Shown here: in pieces, positions 32,600 to 41,372 of the stretch
Layout: each line of letters starts with the position of its first letter
Position numbering within the stretch: the stretch's first letter is position 1
DNA from: Lachnospiraceae bacterium
GTDB taxonomy: Bacteria > Bacillota > Clostridia > Lachnospirales > Lachnospiraceae
Direction: 5' to 3'
Length of the DNA stretch: 64,000 nt
Assembly (NCBI GenBank): GCA_910574285.1
Contig: CAJTAL010000003.1
Coordinates: forward strand, 124,001-188,000
The notes under the pieces: generated by a model
Database searches by the model: none
Told to the model about the DNA's origin: nothing
Seen by the model: only the letters and a program-made list of their open reading frames with translations
Position numbers and translations under genes: made by a program

Positions 32600-32627
32600 T
32601 TATGTATCCCTGCATTTACGCCGATAT
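32600..32627 (+). promoter_or_regulatory. Candidate sigma-D (sigma-28) promoter before the gene at 32678
   Basis: TTATG (32600-32604), TA, TCCC, nine bases, then GCCGATAT (32620-32627), an exact match to the B. subtilis sigma-D -10 consensus, followed by T. The -35 TAAA element is poor. The same composite motif precedes flgM on the other strand. Confidence 0.55.
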
Positions 32628-32677
32628 TATTTGTGTAGCGGTAAAAAGCAGCAGATGGTAAAGGAAAGAGGGATTAT

Positions 32678-33739
32678 ATGAAAGTGGATAATAAGGCAGT
32701 ATACTTGAATCCCCGAACCGCGGAAACGACCCAGGTCAGCGGCCGGAATGACGCCGGGAACGGCGTTGCAGAAGAGCAGTCCGGCGCTGCTGCGATGGTG
32801 AAATACCTTACACAGAAGTATCAGCACATTGAGTTTAGCTTTCTATCATTCGATAATAACCGGCAGATTGCTCAGTATGGAGCAGGCCGGACAGGGACGA
32901 ACAATGTGACGATCTCAGCGGAACTGTTGGAGAAGATGAGCTCAGATGATAAGGTCAGGCAGCATGTGGAGGATATTCTGCAGCATCTAAGTGATTATCA
33001 GAACACGGCAAAGTTCGAGGCATTATTATGTGATAAGAAATTAGTGGGTATGGGGCTGGTTATTGATGAGGACGGGCAGGTATCCAAGTGGACTGCCATG
33101 CAGAAGAAGGAGAAAGAAGATTATCCTGTATGGTGGAGAGACAAGGAATCAAGTTCTTACTATTCTACGAAGGTTAAGACGCCTAAGACGAAGAAATATA
33201 GTTTTTCTCATGCGTCAAGCATGATGCGTCTGGCGGGAGCACGGGACGTCAGGGCAGTTAAGAGTCTGATCTCTGCGAAGTATGGAGAGATGCAGAGAGT
33301 CAGGCTGCAGGTATCGGACAGTGCGGAAGCGGCTGCGGTCGTGCGGAAGATACGTTCCGTAATCCAGAGCGGCAATATTAAGATTGCCAGGCTCCATAAG
33401 GAAGAGAACCTGCATTTAAGGCAGAAGTCGGCGGAGAAAAATAAGAAAGAGAAGTTGGCGAGACAGTTGGCGCAGGAACTGCGGCGCAAGCAGAAAGCCA
33501 GAATGGGACAGGAGCATTGCCAGTCTCAGGCGGCGCATATGAGCGATTTGGTAGCGAAGCAGAACATGAGCGAAGAACAATTCAAACAGATTGCGGAACA
33601 GTATGTGGAGAATCTTTCTCCGGCGGCATTAGATGCAGAGACCGCAGGCATGGTTGATTGTACGGTATCTGCATCCGCAGGAGTCAGTGTAGAAGTAATG
33701 TCGGCGCCCATAACCTCTGTAGTTGATTGTTCGGCATAA
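32678..33739 (+). CDS. Uncharacterised protein, probably flagellar-regulon member (DUF6033-like)
   Basis: A 353-residue soluble protein without a signal peptide. It opens with a low-complexity linker, then a folded part containing KYLTQKYQHIEFSFLSFDNN and a W-rich segment (YPVWWRDKESSSYY). The C-terminal half is a strongly basic helix (KSAEKNKKEKLARQLAQELR) typical of coiled coils. I recall a DUF6033 family of this type beside motility genes in Lachnospiraceae, but cannot confirm it here. A sigma-D-like promoter precedes it and csrA lies 10 bases beyond its stop on the other strand, which suggests a motility-linked role. AAGGAAAGAGGG precedes the ATG. Confidence 0.6.
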   Translation: MKVDNKAVYLNPRTAETTQVSGRNDAGNGVAEEQSGAAAMVKYLTQKYQHIEFSFLSFDNNRQIAQYGAGRTGTNNVTISAELLEKMSSDDKVRQHVEDILQHLSDYQNTAKFEALLCDKKLVGMGLVIDEDGQVSKWTAMQKKEKEDYPVWWRDKESSSYYSTKVKTPKTKKYSFSHASSMMRLAGARDVRAVKSLISAKYGEMQRVRLQVSDSAEAAAVVRKIRSVIQSGNIKIARLHKEENLHLRQKSAEKNKKEKLARQLAQELRRKQKARMGQEHCQSQAAHMSDLVAKQNMSEEQFKQIAEQYVENLSPAALDAETAGMVDCTVSASAGVSVEVMSAPITSVVDCSA

Positions 33740-33749
33740 TTTTGAAACT

Positions 33750-33971
33750 TTATTTTCTTTTTAAAATTTCATCCAGCACTTTAAGGGGAGCGGTAGCGGA
33801 AGCCTTCTGGTTTTCTGCAGCCGCTTCTTTTAGTTCAGAGCGGAGGATGGGAACTTCTTTGGGGGCGTCGATCGCAAGCTTGACCCAGTCTGCGCCGGTA
33901 TCGACGACCGTCAGAGTAATATTGTCGTTAATGGAAAGGGACTGGCCTTTCCGGCGTTGTAATATAAGCAT
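33750..33971 (-). CDS. csrA: Carbon storage regulator CsrA, translational repressor
   Basis: A 73-residue RNA-binding dimer. MLILQRRKGQSLSINDNITL and the C-terminal beta strand and helix match CsrA, with the early conserved arginines present. In Firmicutes it binds GGA motifs in the flagellin mRNA leader and is neutralised by FliW. It starts 4 bases after the fliW stop, and AAGGAGGATTAACCCC precedes the ATG. It is the last gene of the flgM-to-csrA run. Confidence 0.95.
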   Translation of the reverse strand: MLILQRRKGQSLSINDNITLTVVDTGADWVKLAIDAPKEVPILRSELKEAAAENQKASATAPLKVLDEILKRK

Positions 33972-33975
33972 GGGG

Positions 33976-34419
33976 TTAATCCTCCTTATGAACCATATCG
34001 CCGAGGGCGTGACGGAAAGTATACTCTGTCTGATCCAGGATAATCTGTTTTGCCCGGCGGTTGATTGCGTTGACGGCGAGAGGCGCTTTCAAATTTACGG
34101 TAGACTGGGCGACAGTCTCGCGGATGACGCTGATCACATAATAAGAGATGTCGTTTATAGATTCCGCGCCGAGGTCTCTCAGATCCTGTTCAGACAATTC
34201 CGGGGCATAGTCCGGATATATGCCGAACGGATTCATTAATATAAAAGAAAGGTCTTCGTCCTCCAGGCATTGCAGGGAGATCATGGAATCGTCCCCCTCC
34301 TGGAACGGGATCGGAAGATAGTCGATGTAGGATTCAAAGCCGATCAATCCATTGTCGATGTGGATCAGTTCCTTCTCCTCATAAGTAATCGGACCGAAAT
34401 ATTTCGCATTTACGTTCAA
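33976..34419 (-). CDS. fliW: Flagellar assembly factor FliW
   Basis: A 147-residue protein that binds flagellin and also CsrA, releasing flagellin translation when flagellin is exported. The N terminus YFGPITYEEKELIHIDNGLI and the SMISLQCLEDEDLSFILMNP region are typical. The start codon is TTG at 34419, supported by TTAGGAGGTATTACCACA upstream. Its adjacency to csrA is the standard partner arrangement. Confidence 0.95.
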   Translation of the reverse strand: MNVNAKYFGPITYEEKELIHIDNGLIGFESYIDYLPIPFQEGDDSMISLQCLEDEDLSFILMNPFGIYPDYAPELSEQDLRDLGAESINDISYYVISVIRETVAQSTVNLKAPLAVNAINRRAKQIILDQTEYTFRHALGDMVHKED

Positions 34420-34466
34420 TGTGGTAATACCTCCTAAGATATGTGTAAAAAAGTAAGGGCTTTGTT

Positions 34467-35072
34467 CTAAGCCCTTACGTCTATTGGTTCATAATTTGGA
34501 TCTGCGCTCGGCGGTACATAGATAGGTCCGCCAACATACTCGATCAATACATCGGGATGCTGTGTGATAGACATCTCTATGTTGCCAGGGATGAACTCAA
34601 AATTGCCGTTCGCTACTTTCAGGTCGAAGTTCAATTTGTCCATCTCATAATTGATAGTCAGATCAGCAGCTTCATAGCTGATATCCACCGGAGCGGATGG
34701 TATAAAACCAAGCTGGAACTCGCCGGTTGGCTGAGCGGTTCTCTGCTGCATGATCTGTCCGATCACGTCCTCGCCTATGTCCGCTTTCAAAAGGAGCTGC
34801 CCTTCCTGAGCCAGCTGCGCGGTTGCGCTGTAAGCGGCGTCCTTGCCTTTTTGAGCGGTCTGGGCAACACTTCTGGCTGTCGTAGGAACTACTGAATTCC
34901 TTGCTTCCGTTGAATCCAGGTGCAATTTCACAGGACGGCTCTTGATGGACAGTCCACCGTCCTTTCTGCTGATCTCCAGTTCTGCCTTGGAACGTGAATA
35001 CTCCAGACGTGCGTTATTGATCTTCAGTTCATATTGAATGGGAACTGTCGTAATCTTAATTAGTTGGTTCAT
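34467..35072 (-). CDS. YviE/DUF6470-like flagellar-locus protein
   Basis: A 201-residue beta-rich soluble protein. The repeated strand pattern (KITTVPIQYELKINNARLEY, then KAELEISRKDGGLSIKSRP) and a central Gln/Ala helix resemble the YviE/DUF6470 family found between flgL and fliW in Bacillus and Clostridia. Its function is not established. Spacing to both neighbours is under 50 bases on the same strand, so it is part of the hook-junction operon. Confidence 0.75.
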   Translation of the reverse strand: MNQLIKITTVPIQYELKINNARLEYSRSKAELEISRKDGGLSIKSRPVKLHLDSTEARNSVVPTTARSVAQTAQKGKDAAYSATAQLAQEGQLLLKADIGEDVIGQIMQQRTAQPTGEFQLGFIPSAPVDISYEAADLTINYEMDKLNFDLKVANGNFEFIPGNIEMSITQHPDVLIEYVGGPIYVPPSADPNYEPIDVRA

Positions 35073-35106
35073 GCTTCTCTTCCCCCTTCCCTTTTAAAAT
35101 TTATAT

Positions 35107-36207
35107 TTAACGCATAAAATCAATAAATGAAGGTGTTAATATATTGTTACCTACTTTTAAAGCAGCGTTGTAAGCGTATTGCGCCCATGAGAAGTTCATG
35201 ATTGCCTCGGCCATGTCAATATTCACAACATTGTCAATCTGTGTGGAGAGATTGATCTTAGCGGTGTCCAGACGGTCTTTCGTAGTGGTTAGGAACTCCG
35301 TCTGCGTACCGAGATTAGTAACCTGTTCAAGTACCTGATCTCGTCCCTCGTCGAATTCTCCTAATAATTCACGGTATCCCTCATAATCGAAGTCAGGCTC
35401 ATTTAACTTATCCGCAATCTGTCCCATCAGGATAATCATATTGTTGGGATTGCCCGTTTCTTTATTGACGCCAAAGCCGACTACGTTGATGCCGGGGAGG
35501 CTTGTGTTGAATACACTGGATTCATCAATGCCTGTTGTATCGTCGATATTTAATCCAAAGCCCAGATCAACAAACAGAGTGTCTTCTGACAATTGTTTTA
35601 GACGCTCGGCTTTTTTATCTACAGGAGGATTTGCGTTAAGGGCATCTTGGTCGGCCTGAGCAACGGCGGGATCCAATGTACCGTCAGCCTTATAAAGATC
35701 CCCGGTAGTTACATCCACATTCCGGTACAGAAGGATTTGTTTTCCATTTGCATCCTTTGCAAGTTTGAACGGCGCTTCAAGTCCGTCGCTTCCGGCAAAT
35801 ACATACTTGCCTTCATAGCTTGCATTCAGACTCAGCACCATGCTCTCCTGAGCGCCCCGCCATGCGGCGGCGTAAGTCTCTCTGGTTTCCAGGGAACCAT
35901 TGGTGCCGTTCAAAGCTTCCAAACCGTACTGTTTGCTCAGGGTCTTGGCAAGATTATTGATCTGCATAGCCGCGTCTTCCTGTGAATCCTGGAAGGATTG
36001 AACGTCCTGTACCAAGGACAGATAATCTTCATTCCTGACGTATTTTCGCTGAAGAACGGCGGCGCGCAATGCGCTGGATGGATCTTCAGCGGTAGAGTTA
36101 AACTTCCTCTGTGTCATAACCCTGGTTCTTGCCATGTCCAGATTGGACAGAGAAGTTCCGAGGTTCGATTTGTAATTTCTTAAAATTGCATTTGTCGTTA
36201 TTCTCAT
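35107..36207 (-). CDS. flgL: Flagellar hook-filament junction protein FlgL (HAP3)
   Basis: A 366-residue flagellin-like protein that joins hook to filament. The N-terminal D0/D1 helix MRITTNAILRNYKSNL with ARTRVMTQRKFNSTAEDPSS, and the C-terminal helix DMAEAIMNFSWAQYAYNAAL, are the flagellin-family ends; the middle is variable. It follows flgK by 13 bases. Secreted through the flagellar apparatus, so no Sec signal peptide is expected. Confidence 0.94.
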   Translation of the reverse strand: MRITTNAILRNYKSNLGTSLSNLDMARTRVMTQRKFNSTAEDPSSALRAAVLQRKYVRNEDYLSLVQDVQSFQDSQEDAAMQINNLAKTLSKQYGLEALNGTNGSLETRETYAAAWRGAQESMVLSLNASYEGKYVFAGSDGLEAPFKLAKDANGKQILLYRNVDVTTGDLYKADGTLDPAVAQADQDALNANPPVDKKAERLKQLSEDTLFVDLGFGLNIDDTTGIDESSVFNTSLPGINVVGFGVNKETGNPNNMIILMGQIADKLNEPDFDYEGYRELLGEFDEGRDQVLEQVTNLGTQTEFLTTTKDRLDTAKINLSTQIDNVVNIDMAEAIMNFSWAQYAYNAALKVGNNILTPSFIDFMR

Positions 36208-36220
36208 ACTATCCCTCCTG

Positions 36221-37810
36221 TTACCTTCCGACTACGCCTGTACCGTTGATCAGTTTATCAAGGGCTTCGTCCAGAGTCGTCATGAATCTCGCGGCTGCAG
36301 AATAAGATTGATTATAATGTAACAGATCCATACCTTCTTCATCTAACTGTACGCCGGAAACCGCGTCCCTGTTGTTGGACGTCTCGTTCAATACAGAGAT
36401 CTGGTTCATCAGCATGGTATTCGTAGCCTTGTAATCAATACCCAGCGTTGCTTCCATATTAGCGAAACAGTCATGGAAGTTACCGGTATAGAACTTGACA
36501 TTCCTGATAGTTCCGTCGCTGTTTTCCACCGGAACAGAAAACTCAACAGTCTTGGACTCCAATAATTTGACCATATTCAGGATGTTCTCGTTGGCGGTAG
36601 TACCCTTATCCTTATCTACAACTACATATTTATTTGAAGCGGTGATTCCGTAAGTACCGTTGGCCCAATCGTCGGCAATCTTGATGTTTAACGCAGTGAA
36701 TTTGTTTTTACCTGTAGCGCCGTCCGTAGTTACGAATAAAGGATTTTCCTTGCCGGCAATAAAATTACCATTTTCATCTTTTACCTTATTCAACTCATTA
36801 AATTGATTCGCAAAAGTGTCTACCAGAGAATCCAGAGCTTTCTCATAATATCCTATTCCTTTGAAGTCCGATCCGTCGAAATCGCCGGATTTATTCAGCA
36901 GATCTAATGTGCCTTTTAAAGTACCGGATCCAATAGTATTAGTAACATCCACGGTATTACCATCTGCATCCATAAGGGACAGGGTAACCGGGCTGCCGGA
37001 TATGTCCGCATCAAATTCCGAAAAACGTCCGTCTGAAATCAGGGTATGTTTTTCGCCGTTCGTGTCTGTGAAATAGACATCCATGATTTCTACGGTCTGT
37101 CCCGGGCCAATGTTTTTGTCTTTATATTTTACGGAAATAGGAAGGTAACTTCCAAGTTCATCCAACAAATTGTTGCGCTGATCCTTCAGCTCCAACGCAG
37201 GATTACCAAGAATCTGGCTGTTTTTAATGTTGGTATTCAGTTCGGCAATATTCTCAAGAATCTGATTCAGATCGCCAAGATCTGTCGTATCGAAGCCTGT
37301 TTGTATGTCGTCCCGTACATCCTGAAGACGTACGGCATTGTCATGAAACAGATTCAGGATCGTCTGCATCTTGGAGCGTACCAGTGCGTCGTTCTCCTGA
37401 TTTCCAACCTGAGTAGAAAGAGTACTCAACGAACTGGTAAGGGAGATGAACGCATCACGGATACCGTCCATGACAGCTTCATCGAATATAGGAGTCAGCC
37501 TTTCAAATCCTGCAGCATGAGCGTCGGAAGTTCCGAGTCTGCTGATCTGGGAACGGTACTGAGCGTCCAAAAACGGGTCGCGAAGCTGAGAAATCGCGGT
37601 CATCTCGGCTCCGAATCCGACTTTTATGTTAGATTTGGAATTGTACATATCCCCTTTTTGAAGATTCAGGCTGGCAACGTCAAGCCGCTGCTTGGTATAA
37701 CCGATAGTATTAATATTAGCAATATTCTGACCGGCAACGTCAAGCGCGCGCTGGCTGGCAGCCATGCCAAGCTGAGCGGTTGTAAAGCCGGCAAATGTAG
37801 ATCGTATCAT
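36221..37810 (-). CDS. flgK: Flagellar hook-associated protein FlgK (HAP1)
   Basis: A 529-residue protein at the hook-filament junction. The N terminus TFAGFTTAQLGMAASQRALD then VAGQNIANINTIGYTKQRL is the flagellar rod/hook signature. The C terminus YNQSYSAAARFMTTLDEALDKL is the FlgK D0 helix. It lies between flgN, its export chaperone, and flgL, as in B. subtilis. Confidence 0.96.
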   Translation of the reverse strand: MIRSTFAGFTTAQLGMAASQRALDVAGQNIANINTIGYTKQRLDVASLNLQKGDMYNSKSNIKVGFGAEMTAISQLRDPFLDAQYRSQISRLGTSDAHAAGFERLTPIFDEAVMDGIRDAFISLTSSLSTLSTQVGNQENDALVRSKMQTILNLFHDNAVRLQDVRDDIQTGFDTTDLGDLNQILENIAELNTNIKNSQILGNPALELKDQRNNLLDELGSYLPISVKYKDKNIGPGQTVEIMDVYFTDTNGEKHTLISDGRFSEFDADISGSPVTLSLMDADGNTVDVTNTIGSGTLKGTLDLLNKSGDFDGSDFKGIGYYEKALDSLVDTFANQFNELNKVKDENGNFIAGKENPLFVTTDGATGKNKFTALNIKIADDWANGTYGITASNKYVVVDKDKGTTANENILNMVKLLESKTVEFSVPVENSDGTIRNVKFYTGNFHDCFANMEATLGIDYKATNTMLMNQISVLNETSNNRDAVSGVQLDEEGMDLLHYNQSYSAAARFMTTLDEALDKLINGTGVVGR

Positions 37811-37830
37811 AGAAATCTCCTCCTGATCTA

Positions 37831-38304
37831 TTAAACAGAACGACTTGTAAAGTGGTTCTTCTTTTTAGTGTTGTCTTCTTTTCTGCCGGAAGCAGAATAG
37901 GTATTCCCGCCGGAATTTTCCGCGGCAAGAGCTGATTGTATTACATGAAGATTTACTTCGATGATATCCCTCGCGCTATCACTTACAGAACGGAAGGAGC
38001 GTACCCTTTCGGCAAGCTGATCGAACAGAGGACTTAGAAGTACAACAGCCTCTTCCGGCGCATGTTCAAGGATCTGACGAAAGGTATATCCTTCCATGCC
38101 AAGCCTCTTCTGCTCCGCTTCACGCTTCTGTTCTAGTCCGCGCAATTGGAGAACTGCAGCCTGTTCTTTATGCATGCAGTCCTCAATAAACGTAACCTGA
38201 TTCTTAACAGCGGCGTCAAGTTTCTCCTGCTCTATAGGAATCAGATGGTCGAAAAGAGCGATAAACTCTTCGATTATCTTACTGTAATCTGAGAAATCAT
38301 TCAT
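37831..38304 (-). CDS. flgN: Flagellar export chaperone FlgN
   Basis: A 157-residue all-helical protein, charged and coiled-coil-like (LDAAVKNQVTFIEDCMHKEQ and LRGLEQKREAEQKRLGM), with the disordered, basic tail usual for FlgN. It keeps FlgK and FlgL unfolded for export. It lies 13 bases after flgM and 20 before flgK, the standard flgM-flgN-flgK-flgL order. Confidence 0.88.
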   Translation of the reverse strand: MNDFSDYSKIIEEFIALFDHLIPIEQEKLDAAVKNQVTFIEDCMHKEQAAVLQLRGLEQKREAEQKRLGMEGYTFRQILEHAPEEAVVLLSPLFDQLAERVRSFRSVSDSARDIIEVNLHVIQSALAAENSGGNTYSASGRKEDNTKKKNHFTSRSV

Positions 38305-38317
38305 CCGGTATATCCTC

Positions 38318-38617
38318 CTATAGAAGAAGCATTCTGGCAGCTACAGCGTGTGCGTCGACGTGGTATGCGTTGGCAGACACCTGATCCTGCAGGCTTCGAA
38401 TCTTATCTATAGACGCCGTATCTTTAACCTCGGAAGACAATCGCTGCGCAACTGTTTTGGCAAATGTATGCTCTTCAATCTGCCTGGGGTCAGACTTTAT
38501 GATAACAGCATCGAAGTTATGTCCGTCATTAGAGATTACAGAAGGAGCAGAATTATCCTTTGTATGAATACGCCGGTCTGTGAAATTATTAATCACATTA
38601 TTAGTTGTTATTTTCAT
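38318..38617 (-). CDS. flgM: Anti-sigma-D factor FlgM
   Basis: A 99-residue protein. The C-terminal half (DTASIDKIRSLQDQVSANAY then ahaVAARML-type helix) is the sigma-28-binding helix pair of FlgM; the N-terminal half is disordered. It holds sigma-D inactive until it is exported after hook completion. AAAAGGAGTCCAGT precedes the ATG. A sigma-D-like promoter lies about 70 bases upstream, giving the familiar feedback loop. Confidence 0.9.
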   Translation of the reverse strand: MKITTNNVINNFTDRRIHTKDNSAPSVISNDGHNFDAVIIKSDPRQIEEHTFAKTVAQRLSSEVKDTASIDKIRSLQDQVSANAYHVDAHAVAARMLLL

Positions 38618-38685
38618 ACTGGACTCCTTTTCAAAATAGTATTGTTACCTCTATTATCTGGGTAAATTAATTTGTTATACTATGA

Positions 38686-38712
38686 ATATCGGCACAACTT
38701 CGGGAATCATAA
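38686..38712 (-). promoter_or_regulatory. Candidate sigma-D promoter of the flgM-csrA operon
   Basis: On the minus strand TTATG (38712-38708), AT, TCCC, eight bases, then GCCGATAT (38693-38686), an exact sigma-D -10 match. It lies downstream of the cheB terminator and upstream of flgM, in the right place to start the late flagellar operon. Confidence 0.6.
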
Positions 38713-38742
38713 CCCCAAATAAGAGACACATTTTTGTGAATT

Positions 38743-38830
38743 AAAAAAATCTCCGTCTGTGCGGCGACCATCCGGCAACCTGTCTGTAATGCAGATAAGG
38801 TGTCGGATTAGCCTCCGCATAGGCGGAGAT
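38743..38830 (-). ncRNA. Structured 3' element of cheB ending in a terminator
   Basis: On the minus strand the RNA begins at the cheB stop codon. ATCTCCG (38830-38824) can pair with CGGAGAT (38755-38749), which is followed by seven T, forming a long closing stem around an inner hairpin (ATCCG...CGGAT with ACCT/AGGT and TCTG/CAGA steps). The same CTCCGC can instead pair locally with GCGGAG four bases further on, so two exclusive folds exist. Three GGA triplets fall in or near loops. It may be simply an elaborate terminator. Confidence 0.55.
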
Positions 38831-39945
38831 TATTTCTTCAGATGGTTCAGCAGTACGGAGGCGATGTTTTCACAGGAAGACTGTGTGCAGACCGCTCCGA
38901 TATTGTAAGCAACCATAGGCATTCCGTATACGACGCAGGAATCTTTGTCCTGCCCGATGGTAAATGCTCCTGCCTGGCGCATGGCAAGAAGACCGTCCGC
39001 ACCGTCGCTTCCCATACCGGTCATGATGATGCCGACCTTATTGATGGAGACATTCTTGGCGATGGAATGGAACAGAACGTCTACAGACGGACAGTGGCCG
39101 CTTACCTTGGCGCCGGGACGGCATTGTACGATGTAATTCTGTCCGGACCGGATGACTTCCATCTGCTTGGCGCCTGGGGCGATCAGGGCGAGACCAGGAT
39201 GGATGATATCGCCGTTCTTGGCCTCCCTTACTTCCATGGCGCAGATACGGTTCAGACGTTCGGCGTACATAGCGGTAAAGCCTTCCGGCATATGCTGTGT
39301 GATCACCATGCCTGGGATATTGGCCGGAAGTCTCTTAAGGACTTCCAGAGTGGCCTCAGTTCCTCCTGTGGACGCGCCCAGTCCTATGATAGTAGAATCA
39401 AGAACCGTGCGTGTCAGAGGCGGAAACGGCATCGGCTTGGCGGCGTGGGTACGCTGCCAAGCCGCCGCACCGGAGGCATAAGAAGAACCATGAAAACCGG
39501 CGGGTGCAGGAGCTGCCGAGGAAGCAGGTGATATGCTGCCTGGCCGGGCAACACGGACTTTGGCCTTCGAGGCCGCCTGTACCTTGAGAACCAGAGAGGA
39601 GTAGAAAGCCTCTTTTGAGTTTGCGACGCTCATATCCGGCTTGCGGACAAAATCAATGGCTCCGGCTGAAAGTGCGTCGAATACGCTTAAGTTTAAGGAA
39701 GATACCAATACAACCGGTATCGGGTTCGTGGGGAGAAGCTTTTTTAGGAATTCAATTCCGCTCATTCCCGGCATCTCGACATCCAGGGTAAGAACGTCAG
39801 GTTTCAGTTGAGGGATCTTCTGCTGGGCATCGTATGCGTTAATGGCATAGCCGACGACTTCGATATTAGGTTTGGAAGACAGATTTTGTATGATCATCTG
39901 CCGGAACAGGGAAGAGTCGTCGACGACTAATACTTTGATTTTCAT
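38830..39945 (-). CDS. cheB: Chemotaxis protein-glutamate methylesterase CheB
   Basis: A 371-residue response regulator and methylesterase that demethylates and deamidates chemoreceptors. The receiver domain has phospho-acceptor D55 in TLDVEMPG and the acidic pair in VVDDSS. After a Ser/Ala/Pro linker comes the catalytic domain with GLGASTGGTEA (serine), ITQHMPEGF (histidine) and GMGSDGADG (aspartate). I start at 39945 (MKIKVLVVDD, AGGAAG upstream) rather than the in-frame ATG at 40011. It is the last gene of cheA-cheW-cheR-cheB. Confidence 0.96.
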   Translation of the reverse strand: MKIKVLVVDDSSLFRQMIIQNLSSKPNIEVVGYAINAYDAQQKIPQLKPDVLTLDVEMPGMSGIEFLKKLLPTNPIPVVLVSSLNLSVFDALSAGAIDFVRKPDMSVANSKEAFYSSLVLKVQAASKAKVRVARPGSISPASSAAPAPAGFHGSSYASGAAAWQRTHAAKPMPFPPLTRTVLDSTIIGLGASTGGTEATLEVLKRLPANIPGMVITQHMPEGFTAMYAERLNRICAMEVREAKNGDIIHPGLALIAPGAKQMEVIRSGQNYIVQCRPGAKVSGHCPSVDVLFHSIAKNVSINKVGIIMTGMGSDGADGLLAMRQAGAFTIGQDKDSCVVYGMPMVAYNIGAVCTQSSCENIASVLLNHLKK

Positions 39946-40032
39946 AGTTGAGCTTCCTTTCTTTGACTTAATATACCTGAAAAGCCGCTTCTGAGTCCTC
40001 GGGATCTTCAAAAGCAGCTTACATATGCAATA

Positions 40033-40845
40033 CTACATTTTTCGGTATGTTGCGGGTTTCAGATACTCATAAGGCGTCGTTGATTTGTTCAGACTCTCAG
40101 AGTGTCCGATCAGAAGATACCCGCCCGGATTAGTTGCGTTATAAAAACGTTGTACCAAAGCCTCTTTCGTAGGCTGGTCAAAATAAATCATAACGTTTCT
40201 GCAAAAGATAACGTCGAATTTCAAACGGAACCGGATGGGGTCCATCAGGTTGAAAGTCCTGAAAATCACGTTGGATTTAATCTCCGGAGCTACCGTAAAT
40301 GTATCGGGTTCACCGGCCGGCCGGAAATACTTGGAACGCCAGGTCGGTGAAAGCTCTTTCAGAGAGTCTTTATCATATACGGCATTCTTCGCGGCAACTA
40401 AGGCGTTCTGTGAGATATCGGTTGCAAGGACCCTGGTATCCCAGGCTGCGGCCTTGGCGCCGAAGAACTCCTTCAGAATCATGGAAATCGTATAAGGTTC
40501 CTCACCGGAAGAGCATGCCGCGCTCCATATGCTAAGTACCTTATCTTTCTTTGTCTCTACAAGATATGGAAGGATCGTGTCCTTGAAAAATTCAAAATGC
40601 GAACTTTCACGCATAAAGAAAGTATAGTTTGTAGTAAGCTTATTGAGCATCAGCTCCAGATCTTCCGGCTTTTTATTATTAATCAGATTGTCGATGTACT
40701 CCTCAAACGATGAAAAACCCATGGACATAATCGAATTGGAGAGACGTCCTACTATCAATTGACGTTTTTTCGACAGATCGATGCCATAATGTTGATGCAC
40801 AAAAGTAACTAAACGTTGGAAGTCACGATCATTAATTGTTAACAT
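40033..40845 (-). CDS. cheR: Chemotaxis protein methyltransferase CheR
   Basis: A 270-residue SAM-dependent enzyme that methylates receptor glutamates. The helical N-terminal domain is followed by the methyltransferase fold with NYTFFMRESSHFEFF, IWSAACSSGEEPYTISM (SAM-binding loop), and DVIFCRNVMIYFDQPTKEAL. Its length matches the family. It lies between cheW and cheB, 24 bases after cheW. Confidence 0.96.
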   Translation of the reverse strand: MLTINDRDFQRLVTFVHQHYGIDLSKKRQLIVGRLSNSIMSMGFSSFEEYIDNLINNKKPEDLELMLNKLTTNYTFFMRESSHFEFFKDTILPYLVETKKDKVLSIWSAACSSGEEPYTISMILKEFFGAKAAAWDTRVLATDISQNALVAAKNAVYDKDSLKELSPTWRSKYFRPAGEPDTFTVAPEIKSNVIFRTFNLMDPIRFRLKFDVIFCRNVMIYFDQPTKEALVQRFYNATNPGGYLLIGHSESLNKSTTPYEYLKPATYRKM

Positions 40846-40868
40846 TATTATTTAACTCCTTTGTGTAT

Positions 40869-41345
40869 TTAATAAGACTGAACAAGCTGCTCGCAATCCA
40901 GGAAAAGGATTACTGAGCGGTCTGATGAAGAAACCATTCCGTTGATCAGTTCCTGCTGGTTTTCCACGGGAACAGGAGAGACCTTGCTTTGGTCAATATC
41001 CATTACCTGCTGAACCGCGTCTACGATAATACCAATGCTGATGGAGTTGATATTCAATACGATGATGCAGGTTGAACTCGTATATTCAATCGAAGGTTTC
41101 CCCATGCGCAGGCGGATGTCAATGATCGGGATGATCTGACCTCTCAGGTTAATAATACCTTTTACATAATTCGGAACAAGCGGAACCATGGTAATAATAT
41201 GGTTTGTTATTATTTCGATTACATAGTTCGTGCTGACGCCGATAGTGAGTCCGTCAGAACTGAATGTTAAGAACCGTTCCGTAGAAACCGACGCTCCATC
41301 CTCTATCATTTCATTTGCTGTATTTACTGCTGTATCTGCTGACAT
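40869..41345 (-). CDS. cheW: Chemotaxis coupling protein CheW
   Basis: A 158-residue adaptor that links chemoreceptors to CheA. The core contains VSTNYVIEIITNHIITMVPLVPNYVKGIINLRGQIIPIIDI, with the NLRG and PIIDIR features of CheW. The first 25 residues are an extra acidic, likely disordered lead. It follows cheA by 27 bases. Confidence 0.94.
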   Translation of the reverse strand: MSADTAVNTANEMIEDGASVSTERFLTFSSDGLTIGVSTNYVIEIITNHIITMVPLVPNYVKGIINLRGQIIPIIDIRLRMGKPSIEYTSSTCIIVLNINSISIGIIVDAVQQVMDIDQSKVSPVPVENQQELINGMVSSSDRSVILFLDCEQLVQSY

Positions 41346-41372
41346 AATTATTCCTCCAGTTTTCTGTACTCT

